A stretch of DNA of 35,913 bases from Nodosilinea sp. LEGE 06152 (GTDB lineage Bacteria; Cyanobacteriota; Cyanobacteriia; Phormidesmidales; Phormidesmidaceae): NCBI RefSeq assembly GCF_015207525.1, contig NZ_JADEWR010000035.1, positions 1 to 35,913 of the forward strand, given 5' to 3'. Made by a program: the position numbers and the translations under genes. A model generated the notes under the pieces. The model was not told the origin of the DNA and did not search any database. It saw only the letters and a program-made list of their open reading frames with translations. How positions within the stretch are numbered: position 1 is the first letter of the stretch; every line of letters starts with the position of its first letter. Positions 1 to 7,085 of this stretch are shown here, one piece after another.

Positions 1-121
1 TACGGAGTCACAGGCTCCTGGCGATTTTTCGAGTTTTATCCTTAAAGGTGCGGCGACCCAAGCTACACGCGGTTTGCTTAACCTAGGGTGGGACGGTCTG
101 CCACACTTTTTAAGATACAAG

Positions 122-138
122 GGTGGGCACTGCCCACC
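122..138. repeat. Short palindromic repeat, copy 1
   Basis: GGTGGGCACTGCCCACC is a 7-bp perfect inverted repeat around a 3-nt centre. The same 17-mer recurs at 911-927 and a variant (GGTGGGCATTACCCACC) lies at 266-282. Bases 1-282 hold no supported gene, only these repeats. Confidence 0.7.
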
Positions 139-210
139 TTGCACTGGGGCGTTAGCGAAGCTATCTGAAGGAACCGCAAGCCAAACCCATCGGGTAGCAC
201 AGCTCACCGT

Positions 211-290
211 CTGCCTTCTGCGATCGCTAAATATTCAAGGTTGGTGGTGGGTGAATGAGTGGGGTGGTGGGCATTACCCACCCTACGCCT
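211..290. repeat. Direct repeat A, left of the toxin-antitoxin pair
   Basis: About 80 bp starting CTGCCTTCTGCGATCGCT and ending CCCTACGCCT. It matches 946-1027 in the same orientation with scattered substitutions. Shared blocks are the opening 18-mer, TTCAAGGTTGGTGGTGGGTG, and a closing CC(C)CACGCCT-like stretch. It includes the palindromic variant at 266-282 and runs slightly into the 3' end of the PIN gene. Confidence 0.7.
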
Positions 291-693
291 TAAATGGATT
301 AGTGAGGATGAGTGTGTTGTCTATGATTTGTCCGTCTTGAAGGTCTTCGCTGTAGAGACGATCGCATCCCATTTCAAGCGCACTAGCAATGATCAGGCTA
401 TCAAAATAGCTAAATTGATAACGTTGGGCAATGTCTAAAGCCCTGCGGATAGTATCCAGAGAAACAACTGTTAGCTGAAAATGTTGGCTTAGCTCGTCAA
501 GAACGGCACCAATTTGGCGATAATTTAGCGAAAACTTGCGCTTCAGGGTGTTGACGGTTTCATTCAAAACCTGAGTGCTAATCCAAGATTCGCTAGCTTG
601 GGCACATTCGCGGGCACGTTGCTGTTTGTCTGGCTCATCTTGAGAATAGCCATAAATAATGATGTTGGTATCGAGAAATACTTTAGCGCTCAT
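283..693 (-). CDS. PIN-domain toxin, VapC-like
   Basis: This 136-residue single PIN domain is the usual VapC length. Acidic metal-site residues are visible: Asp8 in VFLDTN, Glu45 in LNE, Asp98 in YFDSLI, and Asp117 in the SEDLQDG motif typical of VapC proteins. PIN toxins are Mg-dependent endoribonucleases that usually cleave tRNA or rRNA; the actual target here cannot be read from sequence. The start codon lies inside the 3' end of the upstream antitoxin gene (11-nt overlap), the normal antitoxin-first arrangement with translational coupling. The 3' end abuts one copy of a direct repeat that also occurs beyond the antitoxin, which suggests the pair is an acquired cassette. Confidence 0.85.
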   Translation of the reverse strand: MSAKVFLDTNIIIYGYSQDEPDKQQRARECAQASESWISTQVLNETVNTLKRKFSLNYRQIGAVLDELSQHFQLTVVSLDTIRRALDIAQRYQFSYFDSLIIASALEMGCDRLYSEDLQDGQIIDNTLILTNPFKA

Positions 694-889
694 TCGCCTC
701 GTCTCGATTGAATTTGAAGCCTTTAGTATTTAGAGACACGGCCTGAAACCCGCCAATGTTAGGAGTCGTTAGAGGCTTCACTTTAGATTGAGTGCGTTGA
801 CGCACAAACTCGACAAATTCTAGGACCAAGCTGGCCTCTTCTTCGGGTAGCGTTTTTACGAGTTCATAAATGCTCTCTGCTGTACTCAT
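683..889 (-). CDS. Antitoxin of the PIN-toxin pair (DUF2281/VapB-like)
   Basis: This 68-residue protein precedes and overlaps the PIN toxin gene. Residues about 5-31 (ELVKTLPEEEASLVLEFVEF) fit the DUF2281-type N-terminal helix with the LPEE...VLEFVEF signature found in many cyanobacterial VapB-like antitoxins. The basic, flexible C-terminal half would be the toxin-wrapping segment. A strong Shine-Dalgarno (AGGAGGGG) sits 3 nt before the ATG, which fixes the start. Antitoxins of this kind normally repress their own operon; no clear operator was resolved in the short upstream stretch. Assignment rests on gene order, size and the motif. Confidence 0.75.
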   Translation of the reverse strand: MSTAESIYELVKTLPEEEASLVLEFVEFVRQRTQSKVKPLTTPNIGGFQAVSLNTKGFKFNRDEANER

Positions 890-910
890 CAGCCCCTCCT
901 AAATTAGTAG

Positions 911-927
911 GGTGGGCACTGCCCACC
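911..927. repeat. Short palindromic repeat, copy 2
   Basis: Exact copy of the 17-mer at 122-138, just upstream of the antitoxin gene. Confidence 0.7.
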
Positions 928-945
928 ATTTACCTTTATCGTAAA

Positions 946-1027
946 CTGCCTTCTGCGATCGCTGGATGTTCAAGGTTGGTGGTGGGTGAATAATTGAGGT
1001 AGCGGGCAACGCCTACCCCACGCCTGT
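946..1027. repeat. Direct repeat A, right of the toxin-antitoxin pair
   Basis: Second copy of the 211-290 repeat in the same orientation. The order palindrome then CTGCCTTCTGCGATCGCT is preserved at both ends of the toxin-antitoxin pair. The rest of 890-1180 shows no convincing gene. Confidence 0.7.
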
Positions 1028-1180
1028 CTAGGTGAGAGTGGTTTTGCCACATCGAACGCTCGGAAAGCTTGCTCATAGTAGGTCCTTCCCGGCCTCAGTT
1101 CCATCCGGTGAGGGTGCAATGCTCTCTGCTTTGGCCGAAGCGCACCGTTGGCCTCAGGCATGAGGCTCGATATCGTGAGC

Positions 1181-2017
1181 TTACCCGCAATCCCAGTTGT
1201 ACATGACATTTGAAAAATCAAGACGCTTCAAGAAAGATTCCTGAATAAAAAAGTTGCAAATACCAATGTCTCCCCACTCAATTTGAATTTTCTTATTTGC
1301 GTTCAAGTCATGGTAAATTTGCAGCAACAAGATGTATGGCTCTTGTTCTTGAGGGAGAAATTGTCGCGGATCATCTTGAGTAAAATCTGGATATCCTCCC
1401 AATCTATGACCAGCTTCAAAGCTGTCATGATATTCTTGCCAAAGATCATCATTCTGTGACAAAAGCTCAAGGAAATTCTTGCCAAGATAGTCTTCGCATT
1501 GATAGTCAGTTGTAGTAATAGGCCTGAAGCTTCTCTGAAACTCTAAAGCAAAACAATCATCCTTGTGAGGAATATAAGAGGGATCCATACAGAATGGTAC
1601 ATCCTCTCTCTCCCATACGACTGGCAAGAAGTCAAAGTTAGTGACAAGTCTCTCTAAATCCAACACAGGTTCAGAAAAATAAAGAACTCGAAAACCCATT
1701 TGACTCGTTTGATCATCAAAATCACAGCCAAAGTGCTCTCCTTGATCTGAAATATAGAATTGAAGAATACCTTTTTCTGGAAAGTTTTCCATGCTGGGCA
1801 GTTCCTCAAAATTAATTTGCGCGAGAAGATAGAGGTAATTTCCTTCAGGATCTTTTGGATATTCAAAGCTTTTAGGCAAATAGGGTAATCCCAGGAACTT
1901 ACTTTGCCAAAGCGTTGTGTCTCTTGTAAGCTGAGTATGAATATCGACACAAGGCTTTACCGTTTTCTCAATTCGGCTTCTGAATTGCTCTAGTTCAGGG
2001 GGAAGTTCAATAGTCAT
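1181..2017 (-). CDS. YwqG-family protein (DUF1963)
   Basis: A 278-residue protein of the YwqG/DUF1963 family, whose biochemical role is unknown. Recognisable features are the N-terminal LGLPYLPKSFEYP segment, LYLLAQINFEELP, the FYISD block, the central GHRLGGYPDFTQDDPR motif, and the closing GDIGICNFFI...LDFSNVMYNWDCG that ends nearly all members. Full length with no disruption. Base composition is visibly more AT-rich than the housekeeping genes further right, consistent with an accessory or acquired region. It stands alone; its neighbours are small toxin-antitoxin-like genes, and some family members are described near polymorphic-toxin or immunity loci, but a link here is only inference. 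Confidence 0.85.
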   Translation of the reverse strand: MTIELPPELEQFRSRIEKTVKPCVDIHTQLTRDTTLWQSKFLGLPYLPKSFEYPKDPEGNYLYLLAQINFEELPSMENFPEKGILQFYISDQGEHFGCDFDDQTSQMGFRVLYFSEPVLDLERLVTNFDFLPVVWEREDVPFCMDPSYIPHKDDCFALEFQRSFRPITTTDYQCEDYLGKNFLELLSQNDDLWQEYHDSFEAGHRLGGYPDFTQDDPRQFLPQEQEPYILLLQIYHDLNANKKIQIEWGDIGICNFFIQESFLKRLDFSNVMYNWDCG

Positions 2018-2152
2018 AAATAGTCCTGTAGCTTTGGCCAGCTGACTTGAATTAAACCGATGAACTTGGGAAAATAAGCATGAACCTAGCGTGTAGATTC
2101 ATGCTGCTGAAGTCGGAAGTCTTATCTGTCAAAAAACTTCCACCATTGAGTG

Positions 2153-2470
2153 CTAGGCTGGGGTTTCATGAAGGGAGCGGGCGAACATTAAGACCTGGTG
2201 TTGTCTATCTTCAGGTAGTTTTTGTAAGACAGCGGCAATGCGCTCAGGTAAAGGCACCCAGGATTTTGTAGCGTTTTGCCAAACCACAACAAACTGCTCA
2301 GGCTTAAGGGCTAGCATGGCGTGGGTTTCGCCATAAGAGTTAGCAAACTCTACTTCATAGGCACGGTCATCATAGACTTCGAGGATGGTGCCCTGGTCGC
2401 CTGCCTTTAGCTCAACTTCAGGCAGATCAACCAGAAGCTCGACAACGTCTAATAATTCAGGCTGCATCAT
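2153..2470 (-). CDS. DUF4926 protein with a DUF2281-like C-terminal tail
   Basis: Predicted 105 residues when started at 2470, where GGAGG lies 5 nt upstream of the ATG; a longer start at 2533 has no better ribosome site and gives a low-complexity leader. Residues about 1-65 are a DUF4926 fold (DVVELLVDLPEVELKAGDQGTILEVY then YEVEFANSYGET), a small SH3-like beta-barrel type domain. The last 30 residues (ERIAAVLQKLPEDRQHQVLM then FARSLHE) resemble the DUF2281/VapB-like helix seen in the antitoxin at 683-889. It is the third gene of a minus-strand cluster after DUF6883 and another DUF4926 gene. Molecular function is unknown; an antitoxin-like regulatory role is inference. Confidence 0.7.
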   Translation of the reverse strand: MMQPELLDVVELLVDLPEVELKAGDQGTILEVYDDRAYEVEFANSYGETHAMLALKPEQFVVVWQNATKSWVPLPERIAAVLQKLPEDRQHQVLMFARSLHETPA

Positions 2471-2565
2471 CTGCACCTCCGAGTGTACAGGGTAACCAGC
2501 CGGGCGAGGTCTACACCGAGTTTTACCATCCATCCTGTGCGTATGGACTCAGTTCAGCTTTAAGG

Positions 2566-2823
2566 CTATGCAGCAGTGAACTGATAGTGCAGCGGCAGCA
2601 GTTCTGACTCCATCAAATACGCCATTGCGTATTCGCGCCCCTCCAGGTCAGCAAACTCCACCAAATATTGCTTGCTCTCATCCTGGTCAACCACCTCTAC
2701 CACTGTACCCACCTGCCCCCGCGCCAACTGCTCACCAGCCCTCTCAACTGGCTCCACCAGCGTCAGCCGAGCCACATCAATAGGCTGCAGCGTTGCCACC
2801 GAGTCAAATAACGTAAGCGCCAT
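2566..2823 (-). CDS. DUF4926 domain protein
   Basis: This 85-residue protein is a single DUF4926 domain: VARLTLVEPVE...LARGQVGTVVEVVDQ...YLVEFADLEGREYAMAYL. The pattern GxxGTVVEV-x(8)-YLVEFxDxxG is characteristic of the family. It starts 7 nt after the stop of the intended DUF6883 reading frame, with AGG-type ribosome-site sequence before the ATG, so the two form an operon. DUF4926 proteins often sit next to DUF6883 genes, a pairing that looks like toxin-antitoxin architecture, but no activity is established. Confidence 0.8.
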   Translation of the reverse strand: MALTLFDSVATLQPIDVARLTLVEPVERAGEQLARGQVGTVVEVVDQDESKQYLVEFADLEGREYAMAYLMESELLPLHYQFTAA

Positions 2824-2830
2824 ATTTGCC

Positions 2831-3159
2831 CTACCTAATAAATGCCGAGATCAACTGCGGAGCTGCTGATTCTGATGTTAGCTTCCAAATTGTCCGCAGA
2901 ACCACGCCATCTGAGTCAGGTATCTGCCAATCCACTTTGAACTGCTGTCCAAACGCCGTATTGCCTGCTGCACCACCTCACCCTCAATCGCTGCTCGAAG
3001 AATTAGCTCTCTTAACACTTCCGCATTGTTGGCGGTAATTCCTAAGGCCGACGCAAACACCCTTGCCTTATGCTTTCCACTGTCATGGTTGGGGTTCAGG
3101 CAATATCCTGTGAGCTTTCCGATTGGCACAAGTGCCCGTTCTCCCTCAGGTAATCTCAT
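2831..3159 (-). pseudogene. DUF6883 protein gene with a one-base frameshift
   Basis: The open frame from 3159 encodes a DUF6883 N-terminus (IGKLTGYCLNPNHDSGKHKA then RVFASALGI) but ends at 2878 in a non-family tail. A second frame continues the family: from about 2955 it reads FGQQFKVDWQIPDSDGVVLR then TIWKL...APQLISAFIR and stops at 2831, 7 nt before the next gene. Adding one T to the minus-strand TTT (positions 2951-2953) joins both parts into a product of about 108 residues, the normal family size. This is a natural frameshift, a phase-variable run, or a sequencing error. AGGTG lies 6 nt before the ATG at 3159. DUF6883 has no known activity. Confidence 0.75.
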
Positions 3160-3368
3160 CAGGCACCTGGTTCGTACAATGATGTCTTAGCAGGGGGCCA
3201 ACAGGCATGCTCACCCGTACCCACCAGTGCATTAAAAACATCGCGATGGGTTTGGCATTCCCTGGATTTTCTACCCGCAAAGCGGCGAGCCTATTAAAAC
3301 TTACGCATTTCAGCAGCGTATCCACGGGCCTTCCCATTAAAATACGTGGGTACTAGACTATTGCCCCC

Positions 3369-5096
3369 ATGCTAACCGCCCTGCACATCGAGAACTTTGC
3401 GCTGATCGACCAGCTCGATCTGCGGCTTGAGGCCGGGCTCAACGTGCTCACGGGCGAAACCGGGGCGGGCAAATCCATCATTCTCGACGCCATTGATGCC
3501 GTCCTGGGCGGCAAGGCCAACCAGCGCCTGGTTCGCTCCGGCAGCCAAAAAGCCCTGGTAGAAGCCACCTTCGATGTACCCAGCGACATCCACACCTGGC
3601 TGGCCGAGCAAGACCTTCCCCCCACCGATGGCGCACTGGTGCTGCGACGCGAACTCACCCTGGGCAAAACCCTGCGCAGCCGCTCCTTTCTCAACGGCAG
3701 CCCCGCCACCCGGCCCCAGCTCGAAGGGCTACGCCAAAAGCTGGTGGAAATCACCGCCCAGGGGCAAACGGTGTTGCTCGGCTCGGGCGATCGCCAGCGG
3801 GAGTGGCTCGACGGCTTTGGCGGTGCCCCCCTGGTGGCCCAGCGCCAGCGCGTCGCCGCCGCCTACGAGGCCGCCACCCAGGCCAAACGCAAGCTCGATA
3901 CCCGCCGCAAAGCCGACCAGCAGCGCCGCGACCAGCTAGAGCTGCTGCAAATGCACCGCCACGACCTCGAGCAGGCCCAGCTCGACGACCCCGACGAACT
4001 CGACAAGCTCGCCCAGGAGCACGATCGCCTCAATCACAGCGTTGACCTGCAGCAGAACAGCTACCAGGCGTACCAAATTCTCTACGAGAGCGACAGCGGC
4101 AACGCCTGCTCTGACCTGCTGGGCCAGGCCGAGGCTATTCTCATCGACATGGAGCGCTACGACAGCGCCATTACCCCCATGCTGGCCCTGGTCAGCGAAG
4201 CCCTTACCCAGGTCGAAGAGGCCGGACGCGCCATCAATGCCTACGGGGCCAGCGTCGAGGCCGACCCCGAGCGGCTCGAAGAAGTGGAGGAGCGCATGCG
4301 CCAGCTCAAGGGGCTATGCCGCCGCTTTAGCCGCAGCCTGCCGGAGCTAGTGGCCTACCGCGACGAAGTGGTGCGATCGCTGGCCGAACTCTCTGGCGAG
4401 GGCCAGTCGATCGAAGCTCTAGAAGCCGAAGTCGAGAAAACCCAAGCTGCCCTTATAGATGCCTGCGACCAGCTCACCACCCTGCGCCAGGACGTGGCCC
4501 AACAGCTCGAAACCCGTCTGGTGAGCGAACTCAAACCCCTGGCTATGGACCGGGTGCAGTTTGAGGTCGAACTCAAGCCCATTGCCCCCACCGCCACCGG
4601 GGCCGATGGCATTCGCTTCTTGTTTAGCCCCAACCCCGGCGAACCCCTACAGCCCCTGGCCGAAACCGCCTCGGGCGGTGAGATGAGCCGCTTCTTGCTG
4701 GCGCTGAAGGCCTGCTTTTCGCAGGTAGACCCGGTGGGCACGCTGGTGTTTGACGAGATCGATGTGGGGGTGTCGGGGCGGGTGGCCCAGGCGATCGCCG
4801 AAAAGCTCTACCAGCTCGGTCGCCAGCACCAGGTGCTGTGCGTGACCCACCAGCCCATGGTGGCGGCCCTGGCCGATGCCCACTTTCGGGTCGGCAAGCA
4901 TGTGGTCGAAGCGGCGGTTGCAAAGGGCGCTAAGACCGATGAGGCCGAGCGCACGGTGGTGCGGGTGCTGCCGCTGTCGCCCAGCGATCGCCGCGAAGAG
5001 CTGGCCCAGTTAGCTGGGGGCGAGTCGCACCAGCAGTCGCTTTCCTTTGCCGAGTCGCTGCTGTCCCAGGCCGACAGTATTCGGACCAAGCGATAA
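3369..5096 (+). CDS. recN: DNA repair protein RecN
   Basis: Full-length SMC-like repair ATPase (575 residues; family about 550-590). It acts early in double-strand-break repair, bridging or organising DNA ends on the nucleoid. The N-terminus carries the ATP-binding Walker A GETGAGKS at residues 29-36. The central part (about 150-380) is rich in heptad-like Glu/Arg/Gln/Leu, as expected for the coiled coil. The C-terminal ATPase half has the ABC signature ASGGEMSRFLLALK near residue 434, Walker B TLVFDEIDVGVSG near 458, and the H-loop region VTHQPMVAALAD. The ATG at 3369 matches the conserved MLTALHIENFALI start. It stands alone, with a hairpin repeat downstream. Confidence 0.97.
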   Translation: MLTALHIENFALIDQLDLRLEAGLNVLTGETGAGKSIILDAIDAVLGGKANQRLVRSGSQKALVEATFDVPSDIHTWLAEQDLPPTDGALVLRRELTLGKTLRSRSFLNGSPATRPQLEGLRQKLVEITAQGQTVLLGSGDRQREWLDGFGGAPLVAQRQRVAAAYEAATQAKRKLDTRRKADQQRRDQLELLQMHRHDLEQAQLDDPDELDKLAQEHDRLNHSVDLQQNSYQAYQILYESDSGNACSDLLGQAEAILIDMERYDSAITPMLALVSEALTQVEEAGRAINAYGASVEADPERLEEVEERMRQLKGLCRRFSRSLPELVAYRDEVVRSLAELSGEGQSIEALEAEVEKTQAALIDACDQLTTLRQDVAQQLETRLVSELKPLAMDRVQFEVELKPIAPTATGADGIRFLFSPNPGEPLQPLAETASGGEMSRFLLALKACFSQVDPVGTLVFDEIDVGVSGRVAQAIAEKLYQLGRQHQVLCVTHQPMVAALADAHFRVGKHVVEAAVAKGAKTDEAERTVVRVLPLSPSDRREELAQLAGGESHQQSLSFAESLLSQADSIRTKR

Positions 5097-5275
5097 GGGC
5101 AAAGCGATGAGAGCAACGCCAGAATTGACTCAATGGGGCTAACCCGTCAGCAGCCCCTGGGGCGCGGTATCCCTTAAATCACTCTTAGGTCTCATTCAGA
5201 CTGTAGTTTTGTAGTTGAAAATCAGCCCTAATCCGAAATCTGTGTTGAGAATCCCTTGTTCAAGCTAGGTATTTC

Positions 5276-5304
5276 GTAGGGGCATTGCAGTGCGATGCCC
5301 CTAC
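5276..5304. repeat. Hairpin repeat between recN and the antiporter gene
   Basis: Perfect 10-bp inverted repeat GTAGGGGCAT / ATGCCCCTAC around a 9-nt loop. There is no T-run on either side, so it fits a dispersed cyanobacterial GTAGGGGC-type hairpin better than an intrinsic terminator. The rest of 5097-5370 shows no gene. Confidence 0.7.
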
Positions 5305-5370
5305 AGACCGGGTGTAACCCAATAGGATTCGGTATAAGCTGTCGCGTACTAGACATTAGGTCCACGTTCT

Positions 5371-6984
5371 ATGGATTTCCTCCTGACCGTCGAACCCCTG
5401 CTAGAAGATCCCTCCCTGATGCTGGAGGATCCCGCCATTGAGGAGCATTTGCGCCAGTTTTGCCTGGTGCTGTCGGTGTCGCTGGGGGTGGCTACCCTGT
5501 CGCGGGTGTTTAGCCTGCTGCGCAACATTCCCTACACCCTGCTGCTGCTGCTGGTGGGCCTGGGGCTGGCGGTGCTGGACGTGCGGCTGATCAACCTGTC
5601 GCCCCAGCTAATTTTGTTTATCTTTTTGCCGCCGCTGCTGTTTGAGGCCGCCTGGAACCTGAACTGGAAAAGTCTAAAGCAGTACGCCGTGCCCGTGGTG
5701 CTCTACGCCATAGTGGGTGTCGTAATCTGCGTCGGCAGCTTGGTGTGGGGCCTGCAGACCTTTGCCGGGGCCTCGCTGGCCACGGCGCTGCTGGTGGGGG
5801 CCAGCCTGTCGGCCACCGACCCGGTGTCGGTGGTGGCCCTGTTTCGCGAGCTGGGGGTCGATAAAAAGCTCACCACCGTGATGGAGGGCGAAAGCCTGTT
5901 TAACGATGGCGTGGCAGTCGTCGCCTTTAACCTGGTGCTGGGCATTGCCCTGGGCCTGGAGCAGTTCGATGTGTCGGTGACGGTGGCCCGCTTTTTGGTG
6001 TTTGCCGGGGTGGGCATCAGCATCGGCGGCCTGATTGGCTTTGGCCTGTCGTTTCTCACCCAGCGGTTCGACATTCCCCTGGTCGAGCAGTCGCTGACCC
6101 TGGTGTCGGCCTACGGCACCTACCTGGTGGCGGAGGAACTAGGCGGCTCCGGCGTGATTGCGGTGGTGACGACGGGGCTGATTCTGGGCAACTTTGGCTC
6201 GCGCATCGGCATGAACCCCCGCACCCGGCTGGTGGTGTCTGAGTTTTGGGAGTTTGTCTCGTTCTTTATCAACTCGATTGTGTTTTTGCTGATTGGCGAT
6301 CAGGCCAACTTTTACGGCCTGGTGGACGAACTGGATAAAATCGCGATCGCGATCATCATCATGATTGCCGCTCGCGCCATCAGCGTCTACGGGCTGGGCT
6401 ACCTCAGCAACGCCGTCACCGGCCCCGACATGGATCTACCGCTCAAGGGCCAAACGATTCTGTGGTGGGGCGGTCTGCGCGGGTCGGTCTCGGTGGCGCT
6501 GGCCCTGAGCGTACCCACGGTGCTGGGCGATCGCCAGGAGATTATCTCGATTGTGTTTGGGGTGATGCTGTTTACCCTGCTGGTGCAGGGCCTGACCACC
6601 AAACCGCTGCTCGAATATTTGGGCCTGCTGGGCGACCAGCCCATGCGGCTGGAGTACAGCCAAATGACCGCCCACCGCGTCGCCCTCACCCGCGTCATGC
6701 AGCGCCTCGACGAGATGAAGGTGAACGAAGAATTTGACCCCGAGTTTGTGGGCTACCAGATGGCCCTGGTGCAGGGGCAGCTAGAGGAAGTCAAAGAGAA
6801 ACTGACCCGGCTAGAGCAGCAGAACAGCAGCATCCGCGAGTACGCCTCCGAGCAGCTGCGGGAAGAACTGCTGGCGATCGAGTCTGACACCTACGCCGAG
6901 TTCATTCGCGCCGGGCAGCTCAAAGATACCCTGACGCCGCTGCTAGAAGGGGTGCTGCCCGATCGCATCGGCGAAGCGCACTGA
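5371..6984 (+). CDS. CPA1-family Na+/H+ antiporter (NhaP/NhaS1 type)
   Basis: This 537-residue integral membrane protein exchanges Na+ (or K+) for protons at the plasma or thylakoid membrane, giving salt and pH homeostasis. About 12 hydrophobic segments run from residue 30 to about 420. Family motifs are FLPPLLFEAAW (85-95), SATDPVSVVAL (147-157) with the ion-site Asp150, and EGESLFNDGVAVV (172-184) with the Asn-Asp pair at 178-179. A hydrophilic tail of about 110 residues with LEEVKEKLTRLEQQ forms a short predicted coiled coil and is probably the cytoplasmic regulatory domain. Length matches cyanobacterial NhaS1-like proteins. Which ion is preferred cannot be read from sequence. Confidence 0.93.
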   Translation: MDFLLTVEPLLEDPSLMLEDPAIEEHLRQFCLVLSVSLGVATLSRVFSLLRNIPYTLLLLLVGLGLAVLDVRLINLSPQLILFIFLPPLLFEAAWNLNWKSLKQYAVPVVLYAIVGVVICVGSLVWGLQTFAGASLATALLVGASLSATDPVSVVALFRELGVDKKLTTVMEGESLFNDGVAVVAFNLVLGIALGLEQFDVSVTVARFLVFAGVGISIGGLIGFGLSFLTQRFDIPLVEQSLTLVSAYGTYLVAEELGGSGVIAVVTTGLILGNFGSRIGMNPRTRLVVSEFWEFVSFFINSIVFLLIGDQANFYGLVDELDKIAIAIIIMIAARAISVYGLGYLSNAVTGPDMDLPLKGQTILWWGGLRGSVSVALALSVPTVLGDRQEIISIVFGVMLFTLLVQGLTTKPLLEYLGLLGDQPMRLEYSQMTAHRVALTRVMQRLDEMKVNEEFDPEFVGYQMALVQGQLEEVKEKLTRLEQQNSSIREYASEQLREELLAIESDTYAEFIRAGQLKDTLTPLLEGVLPDRIGEAH

Positions 6985-7085
6985 CTGGGGCTCAAGTGAC
7001 CTCAATGGGGATAATCCTTGCCCCTGAGGAGTGTTAAGGCCATCGCCGCTCTAAAATATGGGTTTACCCCTTTGCCTTTCCTGCA

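Noticed and set aside
74..340. 88-residue plus-strand open frame
   Set aside because: It consists of palindromic and direct repeats (Cys/Gly/Trp-rich translation) and overlaps the PIN gene end.
970..1221. 83-residue minus-strand open frame
   Set aside because: It overlaps the 3' end of the YwqG gene in another frame and runs through the direct repeat; no start signal or recognisable domain.
3146..3337. 63-residue minus-strand open frame upstream of the DUF6883 gene
   Set aside because: It has no recognisable family or convincing ribosome site, and overlaps the well-supported start of the DUF6883 gene. It could be a remnant, but I cannot support it.
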